DNA of 64,000 nucleotides, taken from the NCBI RefSeq assembly GCF_947623445.1, contig NC_135240.1, positions 20,212,001 through 20,276,000 on the forward strand. Reading direction: 5' to 3'. A program made the position numbers and the translations under genes. This document shows positions 42,568 to 52,147 of the stretch, one piece after another. The stretch is from Clavelina lepadiformis (taxonomy: Eukaryota > Chordata > Ascidiacea > Aplousobranchia > Clavelinidae). Under the pieces are notes generated by a model. The model saw only the letters and a list, made by a program, of their open reading frames with translations. It was not told where the DNA came from and searched no databases. The stretch's first letter is position 1, and the number at the start of each line of letters is the position of its first letter.

Positions 42568-43002
42568 CAGGGCTTCCCAAACTTTTTTGCTCGCGACCCC
42601 TTTCAAACTTCCGAAGTTTTCCGCGACCCTTCACGTTTAAATTCCTTAAGTTAAAGCTGTGTTTTCGGTAATTAATCTCTCGTACGTCCGCAAAGGTAGA
42701 GAATTCTATGGCGTCATAAATCGAAGCGCAAAAAGAAAAAGTTGTGTATCCAGCTGTGACACGTGGTGCGTATGCGGTAACGTTCATCAACTGTCAATTA
42801 ATGAAGTCCTACAATTTACTGTAGTACTAGAGCAAGGCCTATTTACGTAAAATCTAACTCAGTTTAGGATGGTATTTTGCACAATTGCAACAATAGTACA
42901 GTATATGCAGTACTTCGTGTAAAATTGGTATAAGCTCTGCGACTCCTGAAGTTTGTTACGCGACCCCGCAAGGGGTCGCGACCCCCAGTTTGGGAAGCCC
43001 TG
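42568..43002. mobile_element. Non-autonomous hAT element (435 bp)
   Basis: Ends CAGGGCTTCCCAAACTTTTT and (reverse) CAGGGCTTCCCAAACTGGGG; perfect duplication TCCTAAGC at 42560-42567 and 43003-43010. GCGACCCC motifs sit just inside both ends. ORFs crossing it have no recognised domain. Confidence 0.92.
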
Positions 43003-43051
43003 TCCTAAGCTATTTTCATGTTTTTTGTTAATCTAACTTAAATGTTATAAC

Positions 43052-43923
43052 TAGGGCGATTATTTTTTGACTTGTCGAAAATTGGTCAAAATTTATAGCG
43101 TTAGGTCAAAATTGTTTACAAACTGCATTATCGTGGTGTCGCAGAGGTTGCACTGTCAGTGAACTTTTCATTTTAATTTTAAGCCATGTAGCCAACTTTA
43201 TACTGTTGTAATTGGCCCATTGTCTACTTATTGTGAATTATAAACCATTAAGTGAAATAATTAGGTTAATATGGTGTGATGCTCAACACACCTCAAAATG
43301 TGTAAAATATTTGGAAGGTCCTAAGTCATTTTGCGGCAGCTGTAGGTTAGGTGCAGCTCTTGCTTCGGTTTTGCTTTAGATACTTCATGTATCTTTAGTT
43401 TAGACAAATTGAACAGTTTTTGTGTCTTAGCTGCAGTTTTTTTGGCAGTGATTTGTAATTAGCTTATTTCCCTTTTCAGAGTAGGCTAGGTCTGTGTTCA
43501 GATTTTTGCCCTTCTGTTAGACTTTCGTTTTAGTTAGATTAGCCTACAGCCATATTTCGCTCGTTGCCACTTATTTTGTATTCTGTCCTATTTCTACGTG
43601 TGTCCACTTCCTTACCCTGTTTTTCAACTTAACTGTTTAATCAGCAGTTTTATTCAAGAATAACCAAGGTCTTGTTTTTTCTTAAAAAGCTGCTAAATTT
43701 TCATAGCTGTTTGTCATTTTTCGAAATGCCAAAAATATCAAACACACATGACAACAAAACTTGGAATTACATGTAATTTTTGTACAATAATACGTAATTT
43801 ACCTACTTGAGTTCTTCATACGTCAAAACTTTTCAAAAAAAGTTTTTTAATGTCAAACGTTGTCAAAAGTTTCAATTTTAGGTCAAAAATTTTCGTTTTT
43901 TAGGTCAACAAATAATCGCCCTA
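43052..43923. mobile_element. hAT-like element with TAGGGCGATTATTT ends (872 bp)
   Basis: Perfect inverted ends TAGGGCGATTATTT / AAATAATCGCCCTA and a perfect 8-base duplication GTTATAAC (43044-43051 and 43924-43931). GTCAAAA-type motifs recur near both ends. There is no transposase ORF. It starts 49 bases after the previous element and ends 250 bases before the first GPCR. Confidence 0.9.
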
Positions 43924-44173
43924 GTTATAACACAGTAACCTAAATTTTCCTCGTACTCTAGTTTGAACCTTAGTTAAACTCGAAATAGGTTAAATGAACT
44001 TTTTGCATACCTATTGTTCTCACCTTTCCGTTGCGCGACCAACTTACCGTGAAATAATCACTCTCATTACAATAAGGTTACATTTGGTTGTGGTCTGTAT
44101 CAAGATATATTGAATTATTATTTTTTTCATCAACTTTGTAGAATAAAGTATAGGGGAATATTTTTTCTTAAAT

Positions 44174-45433
44174 ATGGCAAGTGTATTAGTTGTCAATGAC
44201 TCATATCATTTTCTAAACGTTCGACTATGTGGTGATTTTTCATGCAAATTTCCAGAAATCATATGGAACTGTCTTCCACCGCACTGCAAGGTCAATTACA
44301 CAATATTGGTGTCACTATTCACAACCTTAGGAATTCTAATTTGTGTAGCAAATATAACTGTGTTGCTGGTGTATGTGAAACGACTTCGAGACGGAAATCA
44401 AAGGGATTTTATTGGTCGACCACAAATATATTACAAGTTATCTCTTGCTTGTGCCGATTTGTTAATGGGTTTTATTGTTTGTCCCTGTGCAGTGATAAAT
44501 TTTTTTATCAACTTCAAAGGAAATTATACTTGGCAGCATCTTCTTGCTGCTCAAAGTATATGGGATAACATTGTATACGCGTCGTTTTTTCACCCAAGCT
44601 TTCTGAATACTGCTTATCAAATCTACTACACCGTAATTGGTTGCATAACATTTACGTCTTGGGCTGTGTCGTGTATGACATTGATGCTCGCAAGCGCGGA
44701 TCGTTTTTTGGCAATCGCATACCCAAAGTTTTACTTGAAAAAACGAGGCTGCGGAAATACGCTTTTTACCATTGCTGCTATCATTTGTTGCTGGGGTGTA
44801 GGAACAGTGATAGGATGCATACCATTGATTCGCGATGATACTGAGTTTGAAGGATGGACTATTATACTTTTTGTGTCCGGTGCTGAAGGACTAATTATTG
44901 TCGCTGTGCTTATCGCTATACCTTTGGTTGGAATGTGGTTATTTAATATACTAACGTTCGTAACTGCGAAACGTCAGTTAAGAACGACACAACAAATAAA
45001 TGTTCACCTTGAGCTAAACGCAGTCAGCGATGCCGGAGATACAGTTTTGCAGACAATGATTGATGATAACGAGGAGCCAAATGGGGAAGTTAAAGGCAGC
45101 AGTGCTTCAAACGATGTGAGTCACACTGATGGAGAATCGCCTGACGGAAGTTTAAAAACTGTTCACGAGCAACAACGTCGATTAGCAGTCACACTGGCAA
45201 TAGTTGTTGGAACATTTACGTTGGCATTTCTTCCAGTGTGCATCGCATTGTCTGTGTCCGGTGGAACATATTACGAAGAACACAACAACTTGATTATATG
45301 GCTTTCTGTTCTCTGCATTAGCAATAGCTTTTGGAACTGCATAATATACAGTGTAAGACAAAAGGAGTTTCGAAAGGATGCCGCAGCCATATACCGTAGT
45401 TGTTTTTGTTGCTTTACTGAACGTGCATGTTAA
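44174..45433 (+). CDS. Rhodopsin-class GPCR paralogue 1, intronless (419 aa)
   Basis: A seven-helix receptor for the plasma membrane. The N-terminus is short and cysteine-rich (CGDFSC, WNCLPPHC) without a clear signal peptide. TM1 contains ANITVLLVYVKRL, TM2 LSLACADLLMGFIVCPC, and TM3 ends SADRFLAIAYP (DRF in place of DRY). TM5 contains AIPLVGMW. A hydrophilic loop of about 80 residues follows, then TM6 FTLAFLPVCIAL, and TM7 ends SFWNCIIYSVRQKEFRKDAA, where NPxxY is NCIIY. Counting back from Arg3.50, position 3.32 is Thr, not the Asp of amine receptors. TM2 resembles the amine/melatonin branch, but the ligand is unknown. An acceptor-like TTTTCATCAACTTTGTAG ends at 44141, so a 5' UTR exon or trans-spliced leader is likely. 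The upstream hAT element may lie in the promoter. Confidence 0.93.
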   Translation: MASVLVVNDSYHFLNVRLCGDFSCKFPEIIWNCLPPHCKVNYTILVSLFTTLGILICVANITVLLVYVKRLRDGNQRDFIGRPQIYYKLSLACADLLMGFIVCPCAVINFFINFKGNYTWQHLLAAQSIWDNIVYASFFHPSFLNTAYQIYYTVIGCITFTSWAVSCMTLMLASADRFLAIAYPKFYLKKRGCGNTLFTIAAIICCWGVGTVIGCIPLIRDDTEFEGWTIILFVSGAEGLIIVAVLIAIPLVGMWLFNILTFVTAKRQLRTTQQINVHLELNAVSDAGDTVLQTMIDDNEEPNGEVKGSSASNDVSHTDGESPDGSLKTVHEQQRRLAVTLAIVVGTFTLAFLPVCIALSVSGGTYYEEHNNLIIWLSVLCISNSFWNCIIYSVRQKEFRKDAAAIYRSCFCCFTERAC

Positions 45434-45655
45434 TGGGTATTAATCTAAACTGCTATTAATCTCATGGCTTCTAGACCTACTGTGTAAGTTAATGCAACTC
45501 TACACGCTTTTGGTGGCTACGCACTCACATCCTTCGCCCTTTTCAACTGCCATTTTTCTTTCCAACTGCCGCAGTTATAAATCTCGTAGCATACGTCAAT
45601 TGTTTCTTCATAACACTAATAATAATGCCGATTGTAGTATCGACTGAAACGTCTT

Positions 45656-45661
45656 AATAAA
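45656..45661 (+). terminator. Polyadenylation signal AATAAA of GPCR 1
   Basis: AATAAA about 220 bases after the GPCR 1 stop codon, the first perfect hexamer downstream. Confidence 0.6.
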
Positions 45662-47617
45662 TATGCTTTTTGCTGTCTTGCCTCTTGCATTCGTCCTGAT
45701 TGTGCGTGTAATAAAAATATGAGAGCATTTTGCCTTAAATTAAGAAATATTCGACAAATATTTCACGTATTTCAAACCATGATTATCATGCCTATATAAT
45801 ATGGGAGTGCAAAAAAGCCCTGTAAAATCATCGCAAAAGACCTTAGCCTATTTAGCTTTTTTTAAACTAAGTCAATAAAAAGTGAGAAGTGCCTATGCCT
45901 TGAAGTTCTCACACATGTATTGTAACTCACTTGTTGCATGTAAGAGGAAATCCAAGGATGTGCAGTAATTTACAAAGCCTTCTGTTACGAGTTACAACTA
46001 TAAGTATAGGCTATAATGTTAGTTCATTTATCGCAGTACCTTAGTTATATAAGCCGCGGTTTAAGGCACTGTTTCATTCTTTTTACGATACGAATACTTG
46101 CAATACTATATAGTTGCATGATTTGGTCGAAATAATTTATAACTAGGTTACGAACGGATCCTCTAGAGTCTAAAAACACGATTTGGTACACCCCTAAAAT
46201 TATATATGTATATCGGTCGACAACTGCGTAGGGCAGTGGTTTCCAGCCTTTTTCTGCTTGTATAGACTCCAAAATGCAATAAATCCTTTCTCGCGAAGTC
46301 CAACTTTGAAGTTTTAACTAAATACGCTATTTATCAGGAACTAATGTATAACTTTAATCCAGTTGGGAACCGCACTGTGTAGGCCGTAGAGATGGTAGCG
46401 ACAAGTATAAAACATGCTACAACTGCAAGGCTATTATTAGGAATGTGTAACTTTTCAAAATCGATGCCAAAATGTTTTCATCAGGAGCAGCGCAAAAGAA
46501 CAACTTTTTTTCTGTTACTCTCTTCTTTTTAACTGTTATAAGTATAGTCTATTAACTGGTTCATTTCCGTTGCCTACTATTATTCTGCGTGCTAGTCAGC
46601 CGTGAAGCTCCCCGCAGAAGAAACCTGAGAAAAGACAAGCACTTTGGTGAAAGATTTGAGTAAATTACACGTATTTTCTAAGAGAAGACGGCGTGAACAG
46701 TAAATCGTACGGTAAATTCACGAAAACTGCTGTGTGGTTGCCTGGACGATTTGGTTAGTTTAAGATAAAAAGCAGACCAAAGCATTTCATTTGATTAACC
46801 AGGGCCATAATTTGCAAGAAACCAGGTTGCATGTAGGCCTAATATAGACAGCAGGCTTATTGGAAATCAATTAGATATTGGTAGCTATACTGTATATACG
46901 TCTGCTCAGTGAAACATAATAATTTCGGTAAATTTGTTAATATTAATACATATTTTCAGAAAACAAAATAACAGAGACCAATTTATTAAAAATTTGGGGA
47001 ATATATTACCTTAGGAAATGCCGCCTTAAACGTACAAGAGCTTTTGCTTGGAAAGTTGTTGGCGAAAGAATGGGTGATAAACAAGACTTCATCATTAATA
47101 GAACATACTAAGTTGTATTTGGTTGTGTGCACAAATCCTCTTTTGTTCATGGATAGAACGCGGTACAATGCAATTTAACAGCAAGACGTATCATAGGTTT
47201 TTGGATACAGTTTTTGTCAAAATATTCATTTTCTCATTCCATGTTTAAATTTGGTAGTTCTTGTGAAAATTCTACCAATAAATATCGTTTGTAAAGGGGT
47301 TTGTGATGTTGTCAAAAACTAGAAATTTCAATTTAGGTCTAAATTATTTTCGAAGAATTACGAAATTGATGGGAAATATCCCCACTGCGGGGTATAGCAA
47401 AGTTTATACCTGTAATTTTCTCGTCTCAGTAATAACATTCGACTTCAAGTTTGTTATTATAACGGCTCACTGCGGCACATATAGCTTTAATGTCTTTTAA
47501 AGCCCCTCGCATTGTGATTGTTGATATATGGTGTTAGAAAGATTCAATATTTGGTTTATTTGCAGAAAAAGCTTTGGATCTTCACACATTTATCATAGAG
47601 ATTACCAATTTGTGACT
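45662..47617. other. Spacer between the two GPCR genes
   Basis: Holds the hAT-like remnant at 46233-46373 and the promoter of GPCR 2. Short ORFs at 46986-47168 (minus) and 47303-47500 (plus) have no recognised family. Nothing suggests a third receptor copy. Confidence 0.5.
46233..46373. mobile_element. Short hAT-like inverted repeat (about 140 bp)
   Basis: Left end CAGTGGTTTCCAGCC and right end GGGAACCGCACTG resemble hAT tips of the CAGTGGTTCTNAACC type. Flanks CGTAGGGC and TGTAGGCC match 6/8. Too short to code for anything; an old internally deleted copy is the best reading. Confidence 0.45.
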
Positions 47618-48889
47618 ATGGCGGATTATCCAACCTTAAATACTAATACAAGTTATGAATTTCTGTATGTTGAGCTGTGCAACGATTTTTCATGCTCTTA
47701 TCCTGAAATTATTTGGAATTGTCTTCCATCACCATGTAAAGTTAGTTATGGTGTTCAGGTAGCACTTTACGTTACCTTGGGTATACTTATATGCCTAGCA
47801 AATATTACCGTGTTGATGGTGTACACAAAACGGTTGCGGATCGACAAGCAAAAGAATTCTGTTGCGCGATCTCAGCTTTATTACAAGTTATCTCTTGCTT
47901 GTGCCGATCTACTGTTGGGTCTTATCGTTTGTCCCTGTGCAGTGATAAATTTTTTCATCAACTTCAAACATAGATTCACTTGGCAACACCTTCTCGCTAA
48001 CGGAAGAATAACAAATAGATATGTGTCTGCCTCGTATTTTCAACCAAGTTCACTGGATACTGCATATCAAACCTATTACACAGTGATTGGTTGCATAACA
48101 TTTACGTCTTGGGCTGTCTCATGCCTAACGTTAATGATAGCAAGCGCGGACCGCTTCTTTGCAATTGCATATCCTTTTTCATACATAAAGAAGCAAGTTT
48201 TCTGGAGTAGATTTACAATAATTTCTATTATGTGTACCTGGGTTGCAGGGGTTATCGTTGGATTGTTTCCGTTTTTTCGCGACGACACCGACTTTAGAGG
48301 ATGGACTATTATACTTTTTGTATCCGCGAACGAAGGACTGATCATTTTTGCAGTTTTAATCGCCATACCTTTAGTTGGAATGTGGTTTTTCAGTGCATTA
48401 ACGTTCATCGTGGCAAAACGCCAAGTGCTCAAGGAAACACCGAGAAGCGTTTCTATGGAACTACACACGATTGAAGGTGTGGAAGAGAACTGCTTGTCTG
48501 CAATGACTGAAGACAAAGAGGTGGAGACTCGTGTTAATGATAGCTGTCCTGTTATGAACACAGTCAGCCATAACAACGTTAATACTTCTCATAGATGTTC
48601 AAAATGTATTAATATGCAACAGCGTCGTCTAGCTGTTACACTGGCTATAGTTGTGGTAACTTTTACTTTGGCCTTTCTTCCAGTGTGCATTGCCATGGCC
48701 ACGAGAGGAGTAATGTACTACGACGCTCACAATAGCTTAGTAACTTGGCTAGCTATTGTCTGCTTAAGTAATAGTTTTTGGAACTGCGTAATATACAGCA
48801 TAAGAAATCAAGAATTTCGAAAAGATGCGGCAGCCATCTATATAAAAATTGCTTTGGGTGTTAAGCGGGCTGGCGGTTGGATTTACTAA
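47618..48889 (+). CDS. Rhodopsin-class GPCR paralogue 2, intronless (423 aa)
   Basis: Tandem paralogue of the receptor 2.2 kb upstream; by eye most membrane-core residues are identical (YYKLSLACADLL, VCPCAVINFFINFK, DTAYQTYYTVIGCITFTSWA). It shares the unusual motifs: SADRFFAIAYP at the TM3 end and SFWNCVIYSIRNQEFRKDAA after TM7. The N-terminus again has paired cysteines (LCNDFSC, WNCLPSPC). The frame is open from ATG 47528, but I chose ATG 47618 (MADYPTLNTNTSYEF). It matches the paralogue's length, and a strong acceptor (TTTGGTTTATTTGCAG ending 47565) lies between the two, so the earlier ATG is probably intronic or outside the transcript. Intracellular loop 3 and the C-tail differ most between the two. 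Confidence 0.93.
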   Translation: MADYPTLNTNTSYEFLYVELCNDFSCSYPEIIWNCLPSPCKVSYGVQVALYVTLGILICLANITVLMVYTKRLRIDKQKNSVARSQLYYKLSLACADLLLGLIVCPCAVINFFINFKHRFTWQHLLANGRITNRYVSASYFQPSSLDTAYQTYYTVIGCITFTSWAVSCLTLMIASADRFFAIAYPFSYIKKQVFWSRFTIISIMCTWVAGVIVGLFPFFRDDTDFRGWTIILFVSANEGLIIFAVLIAIPLVGMWFFSALTFIVAKRQVLKETPRSVSMELHTIEGVEENCLSAMTEDKEVETRVNDSCPVMNTVSHNNVNTSHRCSKCINMQQRRLAVTLAIVVVTFTLAFLPVCIAMATRGVMYYDAHNSLVTWLAIVCLSNSFWNCVIYSIRNQEFRKDAAAIYIKIALGVKRAGGWIY

Positions 48890-49025
48890 AGTCATTTTCT
48901 TTGCAACCATTCATATACAATTTCTGTGTTGTTTTTAAAGCGTTGTTACGTGAAATACGATTAGACTATATTCCATAATATTCGTTAACATTATAGTGTA
49001 TTACCAAAATGTGGGGATTAAGCTG

Positions 49026-49031
49026 AATAAA
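49026..49031 (+). terminator. Polyadenylation signal AATAAA of GPCR 2
   Basis: AATAAA about 137 bases after the GPCR 2 stop codon. Confidence 0.6.
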
Positions 49032-49842
49032 AGTTTGTAGCTATCAAGATAACCTATAGGTTTGTTACAACTCATAACTTCAAGAGATTGACGCACAACG
49101 AATTGGCGTATTATAATAAAACTTGAGAGAAGAACGTATTTTGCACAGCAATTTACAATCTTACATTGTTCATCACCTTGTGTTGACAAAGAATAGCTTA
49201 ATTTAGATTTATACGCTCAATTACTCAGCGCCATCGCTATAGGAGTGCAATGGTAGGCCTATAGACTGGTGTAGACAACTTATTGAAGAAAGTATCAACC
49301 AGACAAATTTGTAGATATGTATGACGTAATACTAACCGATTTAATGCGACGCATAGAGCGCAACCTTAAAAGTTACATGCATTGGCTATATGGGATTATA
49401 GGACTTGACTCCAGTCACATTTGAAACCGACTAGACTTGAATCAAGACTAGGGTTGGATTATCCGGATAACGGTTAACCGATTAACCGCAGTTTTTTTTT
49501 CTATCTGATATCCGGATATAATTCTGCCGGTTAACCGGCTAAAAGAGTATCGTTGCTAATGCGTTTTACACTTTTTAGTAAGTTTGAACATTCTTTGTTA
49601 CGTAGAGGCTGACTCCCGCTGAGCGCAATTAAACCTTTGTTCACACTTCTATTGTCTTATACTTTCAACTACGGTACTCGTAAAATGCACGAGTGAAATT
49701 TAGTATCACGTCACAAAGAAAGCATAATGAATGATTCTTTTAATAGAAGACTGCATTCTCATGGCAAGGTGAAGGCAAGTCTGTGAAGTGTCAGTTGAAA
49801 AGCTTTGGCTACAACCTAGTTTGAAGTGACTGAATTTAAGAG

Positions 49843-50061
49843 ATGGAATTTAAACGTTTCAAAAGTGATAATCCAGTTTGGGGCTACTTTCTACGATCAA
49901 GAAATGGTGAGAGGGCAAAATGTGAAACCTGTGAAAACACGATTTCTTGTAAAGGTGGATCTACAGGAGCAATGAGAAACCACCTTGGTTTAAAACATAA
50001 GATTGTTCTTGACACAAAGAAAGCAAAACAGCAAGTTTCTTTGGAAAACACAAACAAATGA
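49843..50061 (+). pseudogene. hAT transposase N-terminus: BED zinc finger
   Basis: 72 codons beginning MEFKRFKSDNPVWGYF, then KCETCENTI and MRNHLGLKH. The pattern W-x-F, C-x2-C and H-x4-H is a BED-type zinc finger, the DNA-binding domain of hAT transposases. The frame stops just after the finger, where the catalytic part has been deleted. Confidence 0.85.
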
Positions 50062-50236
50062 TCCACAGGTACTAGCACGATTGAAAACTATTTTAAGCCA
50101 ACCAAAGAGTCGCAGAAAGGAAACAGAAAGAGCATTCAGTGCATGTGGACTCTTTGTTACAAAACTCCGGTCCCGTCTACAGGATTCCACAATTGATGCA
50201 TTGTGCTTTATAAGGAGGGCGTTGCAGAAGCAGTGA
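50003..50236 (+). pseudogene. hAT transposase C-terminal dimerisation domain fragment
   Basis: In a different frame from the BED finger: ERAFSACGLFVTKLRSRLQD followed by ALCFIRRAL, the conserved close of hAT transposases (hATC). Recognisable similarity starts near 50095. Loss of the DDE catalytic core and the frame change make the element non-autonomous. Confidence 0.85.
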
Positions 50237-50462
50237 ACATTAAATTTGCGTGATTTTTCTCGTATTCGCTCGTACTGCGCGTGTACGTAGATCTACAATA
50301 AAACTGTGTAATGATTTTACAATCCATTTTTCATGCAAACCTCGTGAAATCGATTGTCTCACTTAGCAGTTATTATCCGGTTAACCGGTTAGATAAATTC
50401 CAAATATACGGATATATCCGTTATCCGGATAGTAAAAATTATTGATATCCGAACTAACCCTA

Positions 50463-52147
50463 ATCAAGACACATGGTAAATTAATTGACTCGAGTCAGAA
50501 AAAATGATTTCATTACAACCCTGGTAGCTAATTTTTTAGCGCTCGAGAATAGATGCAGTTTTGCGCCCCTACTGATCAAGATAAATAACGAAAACGATCG
50601 AACACCGAAGATGTGAATTACTGTAATAGAGTTTGCTGAATTCCTGCGTTTGATCTCCCTGCCCAAAAATCTTGTTTTTTATGCCTCAAAAATCGTTTTA
50701 AATGAAACGAATTTTAATCTTTATACAGTATAGGCCTATACAATAACTGGTAATTTATCGTGTAGTCTACAATTTTAAAACGCCTTGACTCGAGTCACTT
50801 CTTCCAAAAGACTTGATTTGACTTGGGTTTCAATGCGGCTCGAATTTGATGACTTTGGTTACGACACTGAGGTTAAAAATCTCGGAACTGTTATCCGCTG
50901 TTTGTGCAAAATTGATTTATGAAATAGTAAAAAGTTATAGCTCTTTCAACGTCATCATAACCTAAAACGTGGCACAAGCAGATGAGAAAGCTGACGCCGA
51001 GATTTACATTCTGATTCTGAATCCCATTCTGTTTCCGGATCCCATTATGAGACGTTTAACTGCCAATGAATCCAGATGTGTTTGATCGTGCCGTGATCTG
51101 TGTTCAATATCACGTGGCGCTATCGTTGTAATGCCCTTGAGCAAGGAGTTAACGATGCCTACTCCTGTTCAGAAGTCCAGGTAAACCGTTCTAAATTCAA
51201 GCAATACGATAAAAAATAAAAATAAAAATCGTACAACCATCGGAATTGTACAAAGTCTAGCTCGGTAACCGGGATTCGAGCGAAGAGGAATCATCGCTGG
51301 GTTTATGTCGTTCATAGACTTTGCTCAGTTCGAAGAAAAAGACTATCATACCATACAATACCCAGCTAATTATAAATACAATAAACAATAATGGTTAACA
51401 CAAGGTTGAAATAATACCTAACCCCAGGTTACTTAGAGGAACCCAGACTCCAGTTCTTTAGGAAGGGCGTGTCCTTCCCAGATAAAACTAAGTAAAGCGC
51501 TATGAAACCCTCAACTTCACAAGAAAACGAGGCAGACCACTTGTATTTATTAGATCAGACACGTGTAGTTGATCAACGATTAATGATTATGTTGCAAAAA
51601 TAAAAGAAGCGGAATCGTGATGGTTGTAACATGGCCTGACACCAACTCCCACACGGTTACAAATTGAATATTTTCCGAGGGAATAATCGTGATTTCGGAA
51701 ATAGACCTGGTTGTGCGCTGACATTTCTTACAATGGGTATTTGAAATTTCACGTCAACTTTGCCACTTTCTAGTCTACATCAAAAAAAGGTTTTTATTTT
51801 AAACACCGAAATTTCAGCTTCATTAAGCCTAAAAATTAAATATTTTCTAACGTGGTTCAAGGGAATTGTTTTTTACGTTTGTGGGCACCAGATTTCAACT
51901 CTGGCTGAGGCGGCAAATTAGGTAGCGATAGAAGTAGCCTACTGGCTACTTGGTAAGTCTACATCCTACATCAATACCTAGAGAGGTTTCGAGGCAAATG
52001 CAGTTTACTTTAAAAAAAACTTAGCTTATGAATTTTTAACGGCGCCATGCTTTATTAACGGCTTTATTATTGAAAGATTCTGTGACAAAGTGATTTGGAA
52101 TCAAAAAAGCGTTTGGACTAAGACTAGCCTAGGCCTATAGGTTAGCC
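50463..52147. other. Intergenic region with repeat fragments
   Basis: Contains TTGACTCGAGTCA near 50488 and CTTGACTCGAGTCAC near 50784, fragments of the older repeat that hosts the hAT insertion. A 71-base foldable segment lies at 51252-51322. No gene was recognised. Confidence 0.45.
51252..51322. other. Cloverleaf-like inverted-repeat segment
   Basis: An 8-base outer stem AAAGTCTA / TAGACTTT (51252-51259 with 51315-51322) encloses an inner stem GCTCG / CGAGC (51260-51264 with 51277-51281). The length and outer stem recall a tRNA, but the inner arms do not form proper D and T arms, so it is not called as a tRNA. Confidence 0.3.

Larger units (their letters stand above)
49449..50462 (+). mobile_element. 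Internally deleted hAT transposon (1,014 bp)
   Basis: Ends TAGGGTTGGATTATCCGGAT and (reverse) TAGGGTTAGTTCGGATATC; perfect 8-base duplication ATCAAGAC (49441-49448 and 50463-50470). Subterminal GGTTAACCG / CCGGTTAACCGG and TATCCGGATA repeats sit at both sides, like the clustered transposase-binding sites of Ac-type elements. It keeps the two ends of a transposase gene, a BED finger and the C-terminal dimerisation domain, with the catalytic middle deleted. It is inserted in an older repeat carrying GACTTGACTCNAGTCAC. Confidence 0.93.

Noticed and set aside
47528..47617. Earlier ATG for GPCR 2, adding 30 residues
   Set aside because: The extension has no match in the tandem paralogue, and a strong splice acceptor lies between it and the chosen ATG.
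48076..48576. 166-codon ORF antisense to GPCR 2
   Set aside because: Shadow of the receptor coding sequence; it carries no domain.
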